DNA of 64,000 nt. Origin: Incurvaria masculella. Its lineage: Eukaryota > Arthropoda > Insecta > Lepidoptera > Incurvariidae. The position numbers and the translations under genes are program-made. The DNA is taken from positions 8,082,501-8,146,500 of the forward strand of contig OX335651.1 in the NCBI GenBank assembly GCA_946894095.1, in the 5' to 3' direction. Below are positions 13,301 to 26,200 of the stretch, one piece after another. How positions within the stretch are numbered: position 1 is the first letter of the stretch; each line of letters begins with the position of its first letter. Below the pieces are notes generated by a model. The model was not told where the DNA came from, ran no database searches, and saw nothing but the letters and a program-made list of their open reading frames with translations.

Positions 13301-15315
13301 TTTGTATCACCATTATTGCCAAAGAACAGATTTAACATGCATTCTCATTGTTAACAGTTTCTATTTTCTGACGTCTTGCAGATGGCTTTTTTTTGTACTT
13401 CTGCATGATTGTAGGACAAATAATTGCAACACTGTAGGCCAATTCAGGTGGATGTAAAAATAAAATAATATTTAGTATAACGACATTAATTAAAAATATG
13501 TAAAATAATTAATCATATTAATCATAGAAAGTCGATTTGGAATGTAAAAAAAAACAATTTAGGATGTAAGCACAATAGGTGATTATGCAGGATGTTAACG
13601 AACGAATAGTCCAAATTTTATCCAGGTATTCCTTGGCATGTTTGGAGCAAAAATGGTTGGTAAGTGTGGTATTATTTTTTTCTTTGTTTTAAAATAATAA
13701 ACACTCTTTAAATTACAAAACTCTCAGACGCAAACGTTCAAGATGTTCATACTGACATTTGAGATCATGCTACTTAGGATATTGGAGGGGTACCTAGCAT
13801 TTCATGAGTTTTTCGCGCCCTGTAACTCTTCTTCGTGCAAAAAGGATAGAATACAATCATACCGCATCGGTTTAGTTTCCTACGCGGAAACGAAATGAGG
13901 CAATAATTCCATAATAGGGCATTTTATGTAAAAGATTAGTCCATCTTCTTTGCTTCTAATGGACGAATTAATGGTTAGCACTTGGACCATAACTCCATGA
14001 TCAACCTGTATTTTTGAAAATGGCTTTTCACGCGGCAGGAAGAGACATTCTCCGACGTTTCGAGCGAATCATTCAGCCCATTGTCAAGGAGGCATCCGCC
14101 ACGTTCGTACGTAGCAGACGACTGAAAATCCTGCCTGCCGCGTGAAAAGCCGTAATATTTTCAAACATGTCTAACGACCGCGGTAATCTCAAAAGTATCA
14201 TAACCTGTATTTTAGTTGGATAAGTATTGATCCAGAAGACAAAATCAAAGATCAAAATTTATGTGAGCAAACAATCCACAATGTTAATTGCTTATTATTA
14301 TTACATATTCATATATCATCATATTGTCAGCCCACTATGTTCCACAATATTGGGTTTAAGACAAATTTAGCCTTCATCAATTAGTGCGGGCTTAGGCGGT
14401 TTCAGCAGGGAACACCTACAGTTTCACATGGGTTCCAAACCATGAAGAGTATCATGGTAAGCCATATTTTCCGGCACAGAACAGGATGGGCCACTTAAAA
14501 TGCAAACCGGTCACTAATTTACTCTCGCTTATGGCATGTGACATGTTAACAAATTTTGTGAAAAAAAATCTTCCTGCTATTTAAAGTACGATCAACATTA
14601 CGCTAACCCACGTAAATGAGTGCTTTCTATTTGGCGTAAGTAGTTAGAATAGTATGACACAGTAACAGAAAACACGGACAATTTTAATTGCCGCTTCAAC
14701 CATCTTTTCATCCAATGCGATGGTACCAGCCCGGACGAGCTTAAACCCAACCACCTAGTAAGGGAATCTACAATTTTACATGGGTTCCGAACCATGGAGC
14801 AGCTCGCATTCGTGATGAAAAGCACATATCCAACTCAGAAAGAGACAGAAAGTGGTGCATGAACGGGACAAGGATTGGATATTTCAAACCTCTGGTATGC
14901 AAGGCAAATCCCGCGCCACTAGGCTATGAGCCTCGAGTTAAAAGCAAAGGCTAAAATAATGATGATGAAAATGAATCCTGAGATTTGTTGTTAGGTAAAG
15001 TAAATTTATATTTATTGTTAAACGTGAACTAAAATATAGTTAGTCTTTGGTTCAAAACGGCTTTTTATTTTATTTCCAACATAGGAACATAGCAACCATT
15101 TACTATCAAAACTAATGTTGACCATAAAAGAGACGACTTAACAGTGTCGAATTAAGTAGTCGATTGAGTGATTGATTAAAATGACTGTTCCGTAGGTGAA
15201 ACGAGACTACACCGCGTTCTTCGCACAGAACGCCCTCAACAGCACCTACCCGGGCTACAGGATCCCTCCTGGCACCCAGCACATCGAGGACAACTCCGGA
15301 CAGACCTCATTCTAA
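4373..15315 (+). CDS. Pro/Gln/Tyr-rich protein, probable Zasp-type muscle Z-disc protein (3' exons only)
   Basis: Six exons join with consistent phases: 4373-4446, 5678-6037, 6766-7120, 9952-9984, 11930-12048 and 15196-15315 (TAA at 15313). The first encodes a KVVWPPVPE motif and a Gln run. The next two are low-complexity repeats of SPQPQ, QYQPQ and QQYSPQ type, and the fourth is a 33-base Gly/Arg exon. The last two encode KWPPQSVKEAVAAENEARR and a Tyr/Pro/Gly-rich C-terminus. Tryptophan-Pro-Pro motifs followed by Gln-rich linkers suggest a PDZ/ZM protein of the Zasp66/Zasp52 group acting at muscle Z-discs. That is inference, because the PDZ and ZM domains would lie upstream, outside the window. 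The exon 5 acceptor lacks a good pyrimidine tract. Exon structure is more certain than the name. Confidence 0.6.
6766..7120 (+). CDS. Exon of the Zasp-like gene with tandem (Y/F)SPQ repeats
   Basis: This 355-base exon encodes at least ten short repeats of the form Y/F-S-P-Q-(P/A/Q)-Q, then a Tyr/Gln stretch and a Pro-rich end (TLRPQPPIHQRPPP). The repeat is near-perfect at codon level (CCGCAG units), so copy number probably varies by slippage. It is bounded by a CGCAG acceptor and a GTAAC donor and ends in phase 1. The reverse strand of this exon is open as an Ala/Gly-rich shadow frame, which should be ignored. Confidence 0.8.
7190..7412 (-). mobile_element. RTE-type LINE fragment (C-terminal end)
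   Basis: On the minus strand one frame reads RWEDDIKCVGG, then QWFRTAEGREDWRRIGEAYV, the hallmark C-terminal motif of insect endonuclease/reverse transcriptase elements of RTE type. Only the last 70 or so residues remain and other frames are broken, so it is a relic. It lies in the intron between the exons at 6766-7120 and 9952-9984, antisense to the host gene. Confidence 0.8.
8255..8478. mobile_element. Foldback MITE with TA target duplication
   Basis: The outer 60 bases at each end are inverted copies of each other (CAGCAGGTCTATTCC at the left, its complement at the right). The element is flanked by TA on both sides (8253-8254 and 8479-8480), as expected for a non-autonomous Tc1/mariner-type element. 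The 100-base middle has no coding capacity. Confidence 0.8.
8500..8960. repeat. Degenerate tandem repeat, AT-rich
   Basis: Variants of GTATCTACTGAACAGTTATG and TTACTAAATTGTGTA recur about every 110-120 bases, for example near 8587, 8651, 8725, 8795 and 8862. The units have drifted, with point changes and small indels. No function can be read from it; it looks like an old intronic satellite-like expansion. Confidence 0.55.
9297..9692 (-). repeat. tRNA-derived SINE, minus strand
   Basis: The full SINE body and head are present in reverse. The complement of the B box (GGATTTGAACCC) and of the A-box region lie at the right end near 9630-9690, and the tail is at the left. It lies just before the 33-base exon at 9952. 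Confidence 0.8.
10121..10623 (+). mobile_element. TTAA-flanked MITE, copy 1
   Basis: The element begins GGTGGGCCATCCCG and ends GGGCCACC, giving short terminal inverted repeats, and is flanked by TTAA on both sides (10117-10120 and 10624-10627). Four further copies of the same ~0.5 kb sequence occur at 18605-19129, 22848-23377, 29095-29626 (minus) and 55777-56300. TTAA duplication is typical of piggyBac-type transposition. No transposase is encoded. Confidence 0.85.
10801..11107 (+). repeat. SINE copy, head damaged
   Basis: The middle and tail of the SINE are recognisable (GGAATCCATGTAAAACTG, GTAGGTCCCCTTCCCCTACT and the CTAATATCATGACGGT tail), but the tRNA-like head is degraded. A second, more diverged SINE piece follows at about 11215-11545. 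Confidence 0.7.
11917..12048 (+). CDS. Exon of the Zasp-like gene with a possible internal start
   Basis: As an internal exon it runs 11930-12048, after CAG at 11927-11929 and before GTATTT, keeping phase with both neighbours. However, three consecutive ATG-type codons begin at 11917 and open into the same frame, and the pyrimidine tract before the AG is very weak. A first-exon use, with a promoter just upstream (AT-rich, GATATAAAC near 11881), would give a short isoform. The sequence does not decide between these. Confidence 0.5.
12912..12959 (+). CDS. Candidate alternative terminal exon of the Zasp-like gene
   Basis: A strong acceptor (a run of T, then TTAG at 12908-12911) precedes sixteen codons ending in TAG at 12957-12959, reading LRQYSLAELLGINEA. 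The preceding exon ends in phase 0 at 12048, so this segment splices in frame and would replace the 15196-15315 exon. The short peptide looks protein-like, an amphipathic LAELL helix. It is a prediction without transcript support. Confidence 0.5.
   Translation: MRQYSLAELLGINEA
12960..14021. other. Intron sequence, nothing recognised
   Basis: AT-rich sequence without a convincing exon. A short segment at 13625-13658 is bounded by CAG and GTAAGT but is 34 bases long and would break the phase between the exons on either side, so it is not called. Confidence 0.4.
14022..14151. repeat. Short foldback element
   Basis: Perfect 18-base inverted arms lie at 14022-14039 and 14134-14151 (GGCTTTTCACGCGGCAGG and its complement), with a weaker AT-rich extension outside them. 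The interior of about 94 bases has no coding sense. Probably a small non-autonomous DNA element. Confidence 0.7.
14380..14938 (-). repeat. Two SINE pieces on the minus strand
   Basis: A fragment of about 70 bases of the SINE centre lies at 14380-14450. A longer minus-strand copy at 14655-14938 runs from the body to the tRNA-like head (complement of GAGGCTCATAGCCTAGTGGC at the right end). Confidence 0.7.
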
Positions 15316-16380
15316 ACTCACCCCATACCGACACTCCATATCATCCAACTCCGCCAAACGTAAACCCAACATGCCAATTTCGCACGGCCGACGGACTAAG
15401 TTTGGCATTCACTTTGGCCATGTTTATTCATCATATCTCATTTATGAATTAACTTCGCGGTAAAATTGTTAGCAGGAAAGATAACGCGATCAGATGACGG
15501 AGTAACGGTTTGGGGGCCTTATCATTGGCACGACCCCAAGCGGGTGTCTCAGTTCTTATTTATTGGGTTGTGCCTGTGATTAATTGGAACGTTGGTAATA
15601 ATGGAATGGGTCCGAATATGACAGTTGAGCCGAAGAGAAAGTGGCTAAGTCTGCATTCGAAATTGGCACCCAATCTATTTGGAGGCGACGGAAGGCGTAC
15701 TGGTGAAGTCTTTATATATTAATAAAGTCTCGAGACATGTACAGCATTAGCGATGCGAGCCTCGTGCCAAAAATGACCCGTCAACACGAAAACCAAAACC
15801 CACAACCTGTAACATTTGGCACAAGACTTGCAAGAACATTTCGTTCAAAAGAGTATTAAGATCTTTACTTGCTAATTAATTTTACTTATAGATTATGTTA
15901 GTTACTATTCGAATATATTACGCTGTTATCGATTTTGAAAATTACTTGCTTTTCGATAAACAATACATTTTTATATTTTAGCGATCAAATTAGCTTTTAA
16001 CCAATGTGTAACGACTATTTATAAAAATATGTTTAATTTCGAAAATAAGTGCGGCTTACGACTAAGATGAATAAAACAATGCTGAATGCTTTTAAAGAAA
16101 ATATTGTAAATATAAAGTAAATTGTAATCTGAGTACAATATGTACCTACATATAAATAGTATCTCGAATCAGTTCGGCTTTACATGTAATAACAAAATAC
16201 ATACATTGTGTAAATAATGTTATTAAAAATGATTTCTTAATGAGATTATAATGTACTATTTTTAAGAAATATATTTTTAAATCGATTTTGAGGAACATTT
16301 ATTCTACCTTTACCACTTTTGAAAAATTCAATCCCAAAACAACTGTAATTCATTATGATATAATTAGTCCTTTAAATAAA
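15316..16380 (+). terminator. 3' UTR and poly(A) signals of the Zasp-like gene
   Basis: After the stop codon at 15313-15315 there is no further coding frame. AATAAA occurs at 15721-15726, 16070-16075 and 16375-16380, so alternative 3' ends are possible. Which is used cannot be told from the sequence. Confidence 0.5.
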
Positions 16381-18604
16381 ACAACAGATGATTAAAAAAA
16401 TATTGTATTTTCATAAAACAATAACTGGATGCAACATGTGAATTTTCTAATGATTTTTTAAAATTATTTAGATTTAAAGGCCATTCATTTCAATCAATTA
16501 CCTATTAACAATGAGAATTTTAAAGCTTAAACTATTATGCCAACACACCAAACCTTTAAAAATACAAAAATATTCGGCAATCCCAGTTAAAAAAATTGTT
16601 TATATGTTCTTTTTCAACATCTGTTGATCTAGATGTTAAAACAGGACATATGAAAACATAATTTAACAAAATGTAAAAATAATCTACACTCGATGCGCAG
16701 TGAACTCAAGCCATTTATATTATTATTTAAATCAAACTATCGGCATTGTTAGATTGTAATACGACATTTGATTCAGCAGACATAGTATCTAATGCTCTAC
16801 TAAAGAAATAAGGTGTGCTTTCGATTATTATAGCACACCATGTAATTATTTGTGCACTCCCACTCTTACTTGCAAATTAAATTTTACCATTAATTCATGA
16901 CTTGAACAAACATTCTTCGCTGAATAATGTTTCACAAAGTCACAGTTTCTAGTCCTATTTCAGCTAATGCGTTGGAGTTTTTTTTTTCTGCGCATCTTTC
17001 AAATGTAATTACAATACTTTAGTGCAATGATGATATTTCAATAAAAATATATAAAAAAAATTGTAATGTCACATCCATAAAAATACAGGGCGCAACAGCA
17101 GTCACTCTTGGAACTTGAGAAATTATTTTGAGGACTATCCAACCAATAAACCAAGAGATAAATCGAGAGAAACAAATCGACTCGATTATGAGACTTTCGT
17201 AGATACCAAATAACAAAACTTTGAAAAATAGTATCTTAACAATTTGTGACAAAAAATCGATGTTAGTAACTGTTATTATACCCTGCACATATTTTACATT
17301 AATTTTCATTCAAATGTTTCGATAAATTAGATTGGGTTGATAGGTAAGGTAGGTTTCTACAAAAACATTAAAAATAGACAGTTGGTTTAAATCACTATAA
17401 CAGTTATTTTATGTCGAGCTTGTTTTTTTGATTTGCTTCAGAAGCAATGTGGGATAAATGTAGAAAAAAATGGTTAAAGTGAAACGAGAAGAAATATGTA
17501 AAGTAAAATTTAAACTGGCAGGGATCGCTAGTAAAAAAAAATTAACACATCAATTAATCGGCATACCGGCATTGGACACGCGACCGGAGAAAATATTTCA
17601 AAAAACCCTTACCTTTCAGTAAAATAAAAAAAAACAATTTCTGAGAATGATACATTTAGCCTCGATTGCACAAAGAGACGACTGAGTTAATCAATGTTCA
17701 AACACGTCACTTTTAGTGAACCGCATGGAGTTCCTTCCATACTTACTGTGAAAAGTGACGTGTTTGATCATACTTTGACGTTGATTTTGATTGTTTGTCT
17801 TTTCGTGCACTCGGCCCTTAGTGCGAGTTCGCAGCCGCTTAGTAAAAAATATTGAAAGAATCTTAAGTTAATATTTTGGTAATCATAAATTTTTAACCAG
17901 CAGTCCTCCTAGCTAGTTAACTAGCAGTAACTCTCTAACTAATGTGCAAAGCATTAACAAGTAAATACAATCTGTGTTAGTACATACATACGATCGAGTG
18001 AGATGTCAAGAGGGCAATGGCTTGATTTGTCTTATCGCCGACAGACTCGATGTTATTCCTATAACCTAACAACAAAGCGCCCCCTGTATTCTGTAATATC
18101 ACAGTTACGAAGCATTTCCTATTTTAGCCCCTCCACCTAAATGCGGAAGGCTGCAACTGAATCTTAAAGCTGAATTACACGATGCGAATTTACGTGTGAG
18201 AAACATTTCGATCCCTTGAATATTCTTACGAACCGTGAAAGCAAATCACGTGCCAAGTGGTGCATGCTCGAACGATGTTTGCTTATGTTTATTAGTTGCT
18301 CATCAAATGGGTTTAAGCACAATAAAATGTATAAAATATTATGTTAGCTTCATGGCGAATGTGTAAAAGTCAAATTATTAAAAGAATACTAGACGCAATT
18401 TTTTTTTCCCGCCTGTTGATTTTTATTTTCCCACACAAATCTTATTTGTTCAGATGGTTTATAACAATCGCTAGCAAATTATTTTTCTTTAACCGTGTCA
18501 ACACCTTCAAACGTGGACGAAACTCGTTCATGCTTCACGTATATGATTCCTCGTATCGTGTAAATCGACCATAAGTGCCATTTTTAAACAAATAGTTTTT
18601 TTAA
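16381..18604. other. Intergenic region between the Zasp-like gene and HERC4
   Basis: No gene is visible. A hairpin-forming element lies at about 17664-17822, with inverted arms around CAAACACGTCACTTT and its complement and outer arms around GCACAAAGAGAC. The rest is AT-rich and unremarkable. Confidence 0.5.
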
Positions 18605-19129
18605 GGTGGCCCATCCCGCTCTTCTCCCCATACAAAAGGGGAAAGAAGATCACGCCCATATTTCTTGTCAGAGATCCAAAATTTTGTTCAAAATAGCTTT
18701 ATTTGATCGAACTAGATGTCTGATGACCATTGGCATTGTAAAATTGTGTTTGGTTTCTAAGTTATAAGGTCCGAAAGTTTTATACAATAACTTTGGAGGT
18801 GGATTACGCAATGATAAAGTAAGAACATCGTAAAAAGATTAGTCATCAGACATAGCTTATTTAATCAAGATTTATGATCTATTTGGTTTTTGTTAAATTT
18901 TTTACTACAGCGGTCGTGGTTTACTTTTAGCTATAAGTCGTTTTGAAATTAAAATTTTCGTAAATCTTATCAAATCATACACTATGCACATTGTCTTTTT
19001 TGTGGACATGTTGCATCTTCCTCATCACGGAGCCTGTCTTATTCTTTGAAACAGAGAAGGTCCCAGAGCGCAACAGCACGGTTTTGTACCGTGCCCGCGA
19101 ATGAGCTAGGCCCGCCGGGTGGGGCCACC
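18605..19129 (+). mobile_element. TTAA-flanked MITE, copy 2 (best preserved)
   Basis: It begins GGTGGCCCATCCCG and ends GGGGCCACC, with TTAA directly at both ends (18601-18604 and 19130-19133). At 525 bases it is one of the cleanest members of the family and has no coding capacity. Confidence 0.88.
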
Positions 19130-19133
19130 TTAA

Positions 19134-20263
19134 GTGCTACATATCAAGGTTTTATAACACTGTGCAGCATAAGCAAATTCTCACACTTCGAATCACATTT
19201 TTCGACGTAACCATAACATAGTGGGTAGAAACTTGTGAAATGTGAAGTGAAGAGTTGTATATTACATTTTTTCTTTAACAAGTTGTCTTTTAGCTAATAT
19301 AAATATGCCCAAATGCATTGATTGATTACTACCAGGTACTTCCTTTACAGGTTGAATCTAGGGGTAATGCACTAGCATTTCTTCAATTTACATGTCTAAA
19401 TGATAAAAGTCACATTTCAAAAATAAATATTCATTCAATAAAACAATCCAGCTCAACATGGAATAAAAAATATACGTTATCTTTACATTTACTACTGCAT
19501 AATAAGAAAATATGAGGTGATTATAATTGTATATAAAACAAACAAAACAATGTTTTCCCTAAAAACTGCATGGTTCAATAGGATTACAGACATATGTTTA
19601 TGTTATCTTTTGAAGCTACATGAAACTGAACTGTTTTGATCGAAAGGTTATGATGTCAAAAAATAAATTGTTTTTGAATAACATGAACATTTCAATAACA
19701 CAGTAATACCAACAGACAAAAAATGCATTACATTTTTTATAGAAAGGTAAAGGCAATTTCAACGTGTCAAATTAAACGGTGAAAATACATCAAAAGTAAA
19801 TATATAGTGTGGTTGTGTTTCAATGTGTCTTTTCAGCTAATTTTATTTCAACATTTAACATCAAAGGTAAGCTAATACTCTTAATTTTTATGCAAAACCT
19901 CAAGTCTCGGACGAAATCAAAATATATTATATGATTTTTTTTTAAATTAACACAAGAATTTAAGGAACAGTAGGAGACAGTCCAAAGTACATAAACACTT
20001 CTGTATTAAAAAGAAAATTATGACCACAGAAACTGTTAAAAGGTCTACTATTAAAAAAAAAAATCTACACTAGGTACTAACAATTAAGAGATAGATGTAA
20101 TTTAATTGATGATTTTGAACCAGAAGTGTATATTTTGGACTGTCTTCTCCAGTAACTACTGAATCAGCACGTATTTTTTTAATTTATAACATTGTCTAAA
20201 ATTGGAACATTCAATGAAAATTTTTTACTTACATACACCAAAACAATAAAGCTCATGTAGCGA
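19134..20263. other. 3' flank or 3' UTR of HERC4 (minus strand)
   Basis: No coding frame is supported. The minus-strand transcript of HERC4 ends here; complements of AATAAA occur near 19845. The A/T-rich sequence contains many short A and T runs only. Confidence 0.4.
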
Positions 20264-23200
20264 TCACACCAAGGAGAAGCCCTGCGTCTGTTGTATCGCT
20301 TGCAACAAGTGGTACTTGAGACGTTCTTTAGTCCTGCAAAAAATCATAGTTCCATTCACAATACTGACCAATAAAGTGCAAAATCTGTCACAAATTAATT
20401 ATTCAAGAGGGTTTTGTATTACACATGCTTTGTCCTTCATCAGATGGTCTAAATTAATAGCAGGTAGATCAGGGTGCGGGGCGTTGTTTCTCACGCGAGA
20501 GGTCATGTGTTCAATCTATTCATCTTTCTCTTTTCGAGATGGATATGTGCATTTCGTCACGAATGCGAGTTGTTCCATAGTTCGGAATCCATCTAAAACT
20601 GTATGTGGGGACCTACTATAAATGGTTGAAGTGGCAATAAAACGTTGTCCTTGTATTCCATCCAGATCAGTGTAGTCTTGTTCATAAAAGGGAAAGTCCT
20701 GGCGTGACACCAATATGGTGTGTATTGGCCATGAATGTCCAGTTGCATAAAAGTAAGAAAAAACAATAAATAAAGATAAAAAATTGATAACAATCCATCA
20801 CCTCAAGATAAAAATTAATAGCTAGCATAAATACTAACACTAGTTGAGGTTTCCAGCTCAACTCGGCTCAATATCGCTTTGGACCATTACCGTACGGAGC
20901 GAACATTTCAACTGTATATCTAACGGTTCATTTGATACAGCCCGCTGACAGACGGACGGACAGCGGAGGATTAGTAATACGGTCCTGTTGGTACCCTTTG
21001 GGTACAGAACCCTAAAAACGAACTCTTCATATTAGTATAGATACCATAAAATACCTGTATTGTGGCAAGTCAAGCAGATTGAAGCACGTGTGGGCGACCG
21101 GGTAAAACCTGTCATCTGCTACCGGCTGTATCACAATCTGGAACAATTTATCATTTAGTTGAGTCATCGTCAACTCCAAGAGTTATCAAACCTCCCAGAA
21201 GGGCAATACACTACTATTGGAAGAATCGACCAAGATATAAACACAAAACAAAAATATACACATGGATGTGTCGAGAACTAAAGTGAAATGAGAAGTAATG
21301 TCAGACAAATATGCGGCATACGAAAATTGGTTTTTCCACTGTTGATTAGATGTTACTTTACTTTCTGAATACTTCGTTCTATTTTGACGCGATTATAGAT
21401 TACATGCCTATATAGACCGCACGGAGACAGGGGACTACTCTTCTTCTGGAGTACCTGAGTTAAGGGGCACACTTAGGCAAGGCAATTGAGAAAGGCTAGT
21501 AAATCAAATGGTAACACTATGCTAGTACCCGCAGCTTTCAAAGTGTCAAGTTTTTTGAAATACAGACTAGACAGAAAGTACATTTTATAAGTGATAGTGA
21601 CAAGCTATGTGTAGATACAAACCACACAGAATCGGGTTTGTGGTTCTGAAGTTACAAACAGTCAGGCAGACATCCCAGACACTGGATTTATAAGAGTTAG
21701 TACTAATCTTAATAAAATGTTTGAATTTGTTGCTGCTTCTTATATTAATGTAAATAGATGTCAACCTCTTATTACCGAAAAACAATTGTCATGTCGTAAC
21801 CATAACAAATATAGAAAACTTTTAATTACAGCACCTTTTAAGAATGAAAACTCTTTTACCAAAAAATTTACCAAAATTAAAAATGAAAACAATACACGTT
21901 AAAGTGAGCTGCATGACATGACAACTGCGATTCTGCAGCTAAAAACTATTTTCATCCTATGCATTTTTTACTATTTTCATCCTAGACAAACAGTGTTTAC
22001 CCGCAGTTCCTTCATTCCCTGTATGGGCACCCGGTCGCTCCCCGTGAGGAACAGCAGAAACTTCTTCTTGTCCTCCAGCGGTAACTCGTGGAACACCTCC
22101 CAAAACCATCTGCAATACATACATTTTTGGAGTTATTTAAGAACTGGCTGAGGTACCTGGCTCTGATCGGGTCAATGTCGTTTTGGACTGATGTCGGTCT
22201 GAATTATTTCCAGGTTATACGAGCTCCCCATACAATCTTTCATCCCCTATATCAACCCCTTCGGGTTTAATTTTCGCCGCAAAAGGTAGCCTATGTCCTT
22301 TTCCAAGGTCCCGACTATCTCTAAGCCAAAATTCATCAAAATTGGTTCAATGGTTTAGGCGTGAAAAGACAACAGACAGACAGAGTTATTTTCCAATTTT
22401 TAATATCAGTATGGATGAATGAAAAGAGTTTTAGTCTGCGATGTCGCAGTTCTGTCCATTTCGTTTGGAAACTGACACAGAGTAACTGTGTGTACTGGAC
22501 AGTATTGAAATCTCACGACTATGAAATTCTGATGACGCTTCAAAACTTTCCAACTGAGTTAGATTGGTCTGAGTTCATTAAACAACCTATAAAAGGTACA
22601 TATGTTTGCTTACTTTATTTGATCGTCGGAGGCCGTGTAGCCGTTCTTGTAGGCAGCACCGGCCTGGAAGGACTCCCAGTCGTAGTCCTCGTTGCCTATC
22701 ACTACGGACATCAGCTCGTGTGAGCGGAACAGTTTGATGATACGCCCTCCGCACACCTGCGCAAGCCAACCGATGTGATCTAGTTGGTGACAGTACACAT
22801 CAAACGATTGAGTAAACGACCCAGCTAATAAACATATCTCCTGTTAACGTGGGCCTTCCCGCTCAACTCCCCATACAAACCTAGAAAGAAGATCACGCGC
22901 ATATTTCTTGTTGTATATCCAAAATTATACTCAAAATAGCTTTCATTGATCGAACTAGATGCGTGATGACCATTGGCATTCTAAAATTGTGTTTGGGTTC
23001 GAAGTTACATGGTCCGAAAGTTTGATTTTTCCGTATGTTTTAAACAATAGGTTTGGAAGTAGATTACTCAACAATAAAAAAAATCAAAAAATCTTAGTAA
23101 TCATACCTAGCTTGTTCCATGACGATTCAACATCAGTTAAATTTTTGTTTGATTTTTGACTTCAGAGTTTGTGATCTTCATCAAGGTATAAGTCGTTTTA

Positions 23201-26200
23201 TAATTGAACTTTTTGTAAATCTGACCAAATCAAACAGCATGCGCATTTGTTTGGTTGGTGGTTGTTTTGCATCCTTTTCATAACAGAGACTGTCTTTTTC
23301 TTTAAACAGAGACAGTGCCAATAGAACGATTTTGTGCCGTGCCTACGAATAAGTTAGTCCCGTCGAGAAGGACCACCTTAGGTTAACAAGGTGATATACC
23401 TTTAGCGGAATTGTGGTTGCATCAACTCTACTGTTTATAGAAATATTTCAAAGATGAAGTTTGGCTCATAATATCGTTGAATGTGATCGTCGTTCCACCT
23501 GGCTATTATTTGTTAAGCTCTTATAAATCAAGGTTGACTTTCCATTTAAAATGATGGGTCAATTAATCGATGCGTAAACAGAATTGACAGGGGCGAGAGA
23601 AACATGATCGTTATGGCACCTGGGACTTATGGCCCATCAAAGTGAAATACAGTACAATAATAAGCAACAGTCTTATGAGATGTCCTACCTTTTGGAATCC
23701 CTGATTGAACGCATCGAACTGCTGCTTCACAGACTTGTTGAGCAGGAAGTCTACGTAGAGATCCACGTACTCGGCCTTGTTCTCATGTGTCACCGCTATG
23801 TCCTCGCCGCCTTCCTTCAGCGGGTGCACTTGCACCTGGTCGAAGACCACCGTGTTGACGGCGAAGCACAGGCAGAAAACCTGCCGACAATGTCAAAGCA
23901 CAGTGATGCTTCAGACTAATTTTCCGGATTGCACAACAGCCAGGAGCCAGAACTTTACTGGACAGATATTAAAAACAATTTCATGGACATTTTGTCTGTC
24001 CTCCGTTCAATATGGTGGTGAAAAGGTTTACCTGATTGCCCTATTGCCGAAGGCAATTTTACAAAGACACCAAATAATATACTAAACTGAGTTGAAAATG
24101 GTTGGACTCATATACCGACACGTAACTAATGTTTTCTAGGTGTCACTGATTCCAATCTGCAGAGGTTGCTTAGAACGCGAGGAAAGAAATTCAGTTGGCA
24201 CAACAGTGGCTCCAGTTTCTTACGCCAACAGGCAACTTCCACGAGAAGTAAATGCAACCATCAAAAGAACTTGCTCTTAGTAAAAGAGCTTGGATGATTA
24301 AATAGCTGAAAGACGGGACACAGGTAGAATGGGCCATAGCACAGAGCTTTCAATGTAGCTATCTCTCTCTTTTTATTACTAGTAATTAATAGATACTTCT
24401 TGTTGCCCGTTTCTCATGCAAACTGATGCAACCGCCAAAGCGGTTAAGGGCATATTCCTTAAAGTTCCAAAAAGGGTCTATCGACGGGAAAAAGTATCCC
24501 ACCTCCTCCACATCGTCGTCGGGGTACTGCAGCAGGCTACGCAGGCTGTTGGTGAGCGTGGGGTACAGGTCCGAGAGGTCGTCCAGCATCACCGTCTCGG
24601 CGAGGATCTTCTTGTAGAGCACGAGCGGAAAGGGCACGTAAATTATGATCGAGTTGTATATCGCCAGACCGAATATTGCGCCTGCAAGAGAGAAATTTTT
24701 GATCATTAATTGAATATTTTTTTTTATGTATGTTCATTAACAGTGACATTTTTTTTATTTAAACTAAAACTTTAAAAGAAAAAAAGACCAGCAGCATGCT
24801 TTGAATAAAAAAATATGTAGATAGTAAATATAATTGCAAATTTAAAATTAACCTAATATAATTATGCAAACATTTTAAGTGGAGAGAGATGCAACAGGTT
24901 ACAAGCATAGGAAAACTAGTAACAGAATGGCTTTATAAATCTCAATAGCATGCATGAAAAGATGTGAATGTTGAGGAAACGAAGGAACAATGCCCAAGAT
25001 TATGCTGCCCCTCCGTGGAGCGGAGTGATAATCTTTATGTACAGTAGAGCGATTATCCAAAGAGGTTGTTGCGAAAAATAGTAGGAACACTTACAGGACA
25101 TTATCTACTTAATAAACACCACTTTAATCTAGGAAAAACTGTCAATACTCTTTGTAGTGGCTGCATTGAGGTAGAAGAAAAATCTGCCTAACCAGGATGC
25201 CCTTCAGAAGACTGCGGTAAAAATCCTAACTTTCTCTTGGGACTTCTGGGATGAGCTGGGATAACTATCATAGACACCTGTTTTAGGTTTTAGGTCTCTT
25301 AATTAATTTCAGTGCAGAATACAAAAGACCAACTAATTAACTATGGAGGCCGATAATTCGAAAAAACTATGTTCCGAACTCCATGTCCCCCAATTAGTTC
25401 GTCACTCAACTACTGTTGTGTACGAAGAAATTAACTAAAAAAATTGCTGCCGGACCTCATAAAAGAAAGCAATAATATAACGTACAACTTACCGATTAAT
25501 GAATACATGACATTCTCCTCGAAAGGATTGTTAGAGAACCAGATCATTCGTGTCTCCTCTGATTGCTGGAACATGCCATAGACAGGGTCGAATAGCTCCT
25601 TGAGTAGCAAAAGGAAGAACTCCTTGCGCACACCACCAGCATCCTCCGCTTCCTCACCGACGAACTCGACCTGTCACGATCGGATGGTTGGTCAACTTAA
25701 CAAAAAAAGGGTAGATTTGTTGTGTTATTGGGTACGGAGGATAATTAATTAAGATACATACCCACAATTTGCTTTTTTCAAATCCACACCTAATGTCAAG
25801 ATATTAGCCTCACAAACCACATGGAAACTAAGTACCTTCATCGTATTGCTCGGCTTCATTAAACTCGATAGAAAACACGGGCAATATTCGGTGCCGTTTC
25901 AGCCGCATTTAATTTTATGTGATCTACACGGAAGGAATTAACCCTACCGCCTAGAGGAAGGGAACCTACAGTTTTATGTAGAATCGGAACCACAGCCCAC
26001 CTCGTCAGTAAAAAGTGGTCAATGTTGCATGATAACAAACAAACATACAAACATTAAATAGCCCAACTTTTTATTGTCATATAGTGGGATACCAGAATGG
26101 ACTAGGGACGTTACCATGGTAAATTTACGCGCCGGGTAAAGAGGCAAGGGAGTGATTAAATCTAACTTTTAGTGGCATTTTCGTGGTGATAGCCATCCAT

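Noticed and set aside
13625..13658. Possible 34-base micro-exon between exons of the Zasp-like gene
   Set aside because: Its length would shift the frame between two exons that already join in phase 0.
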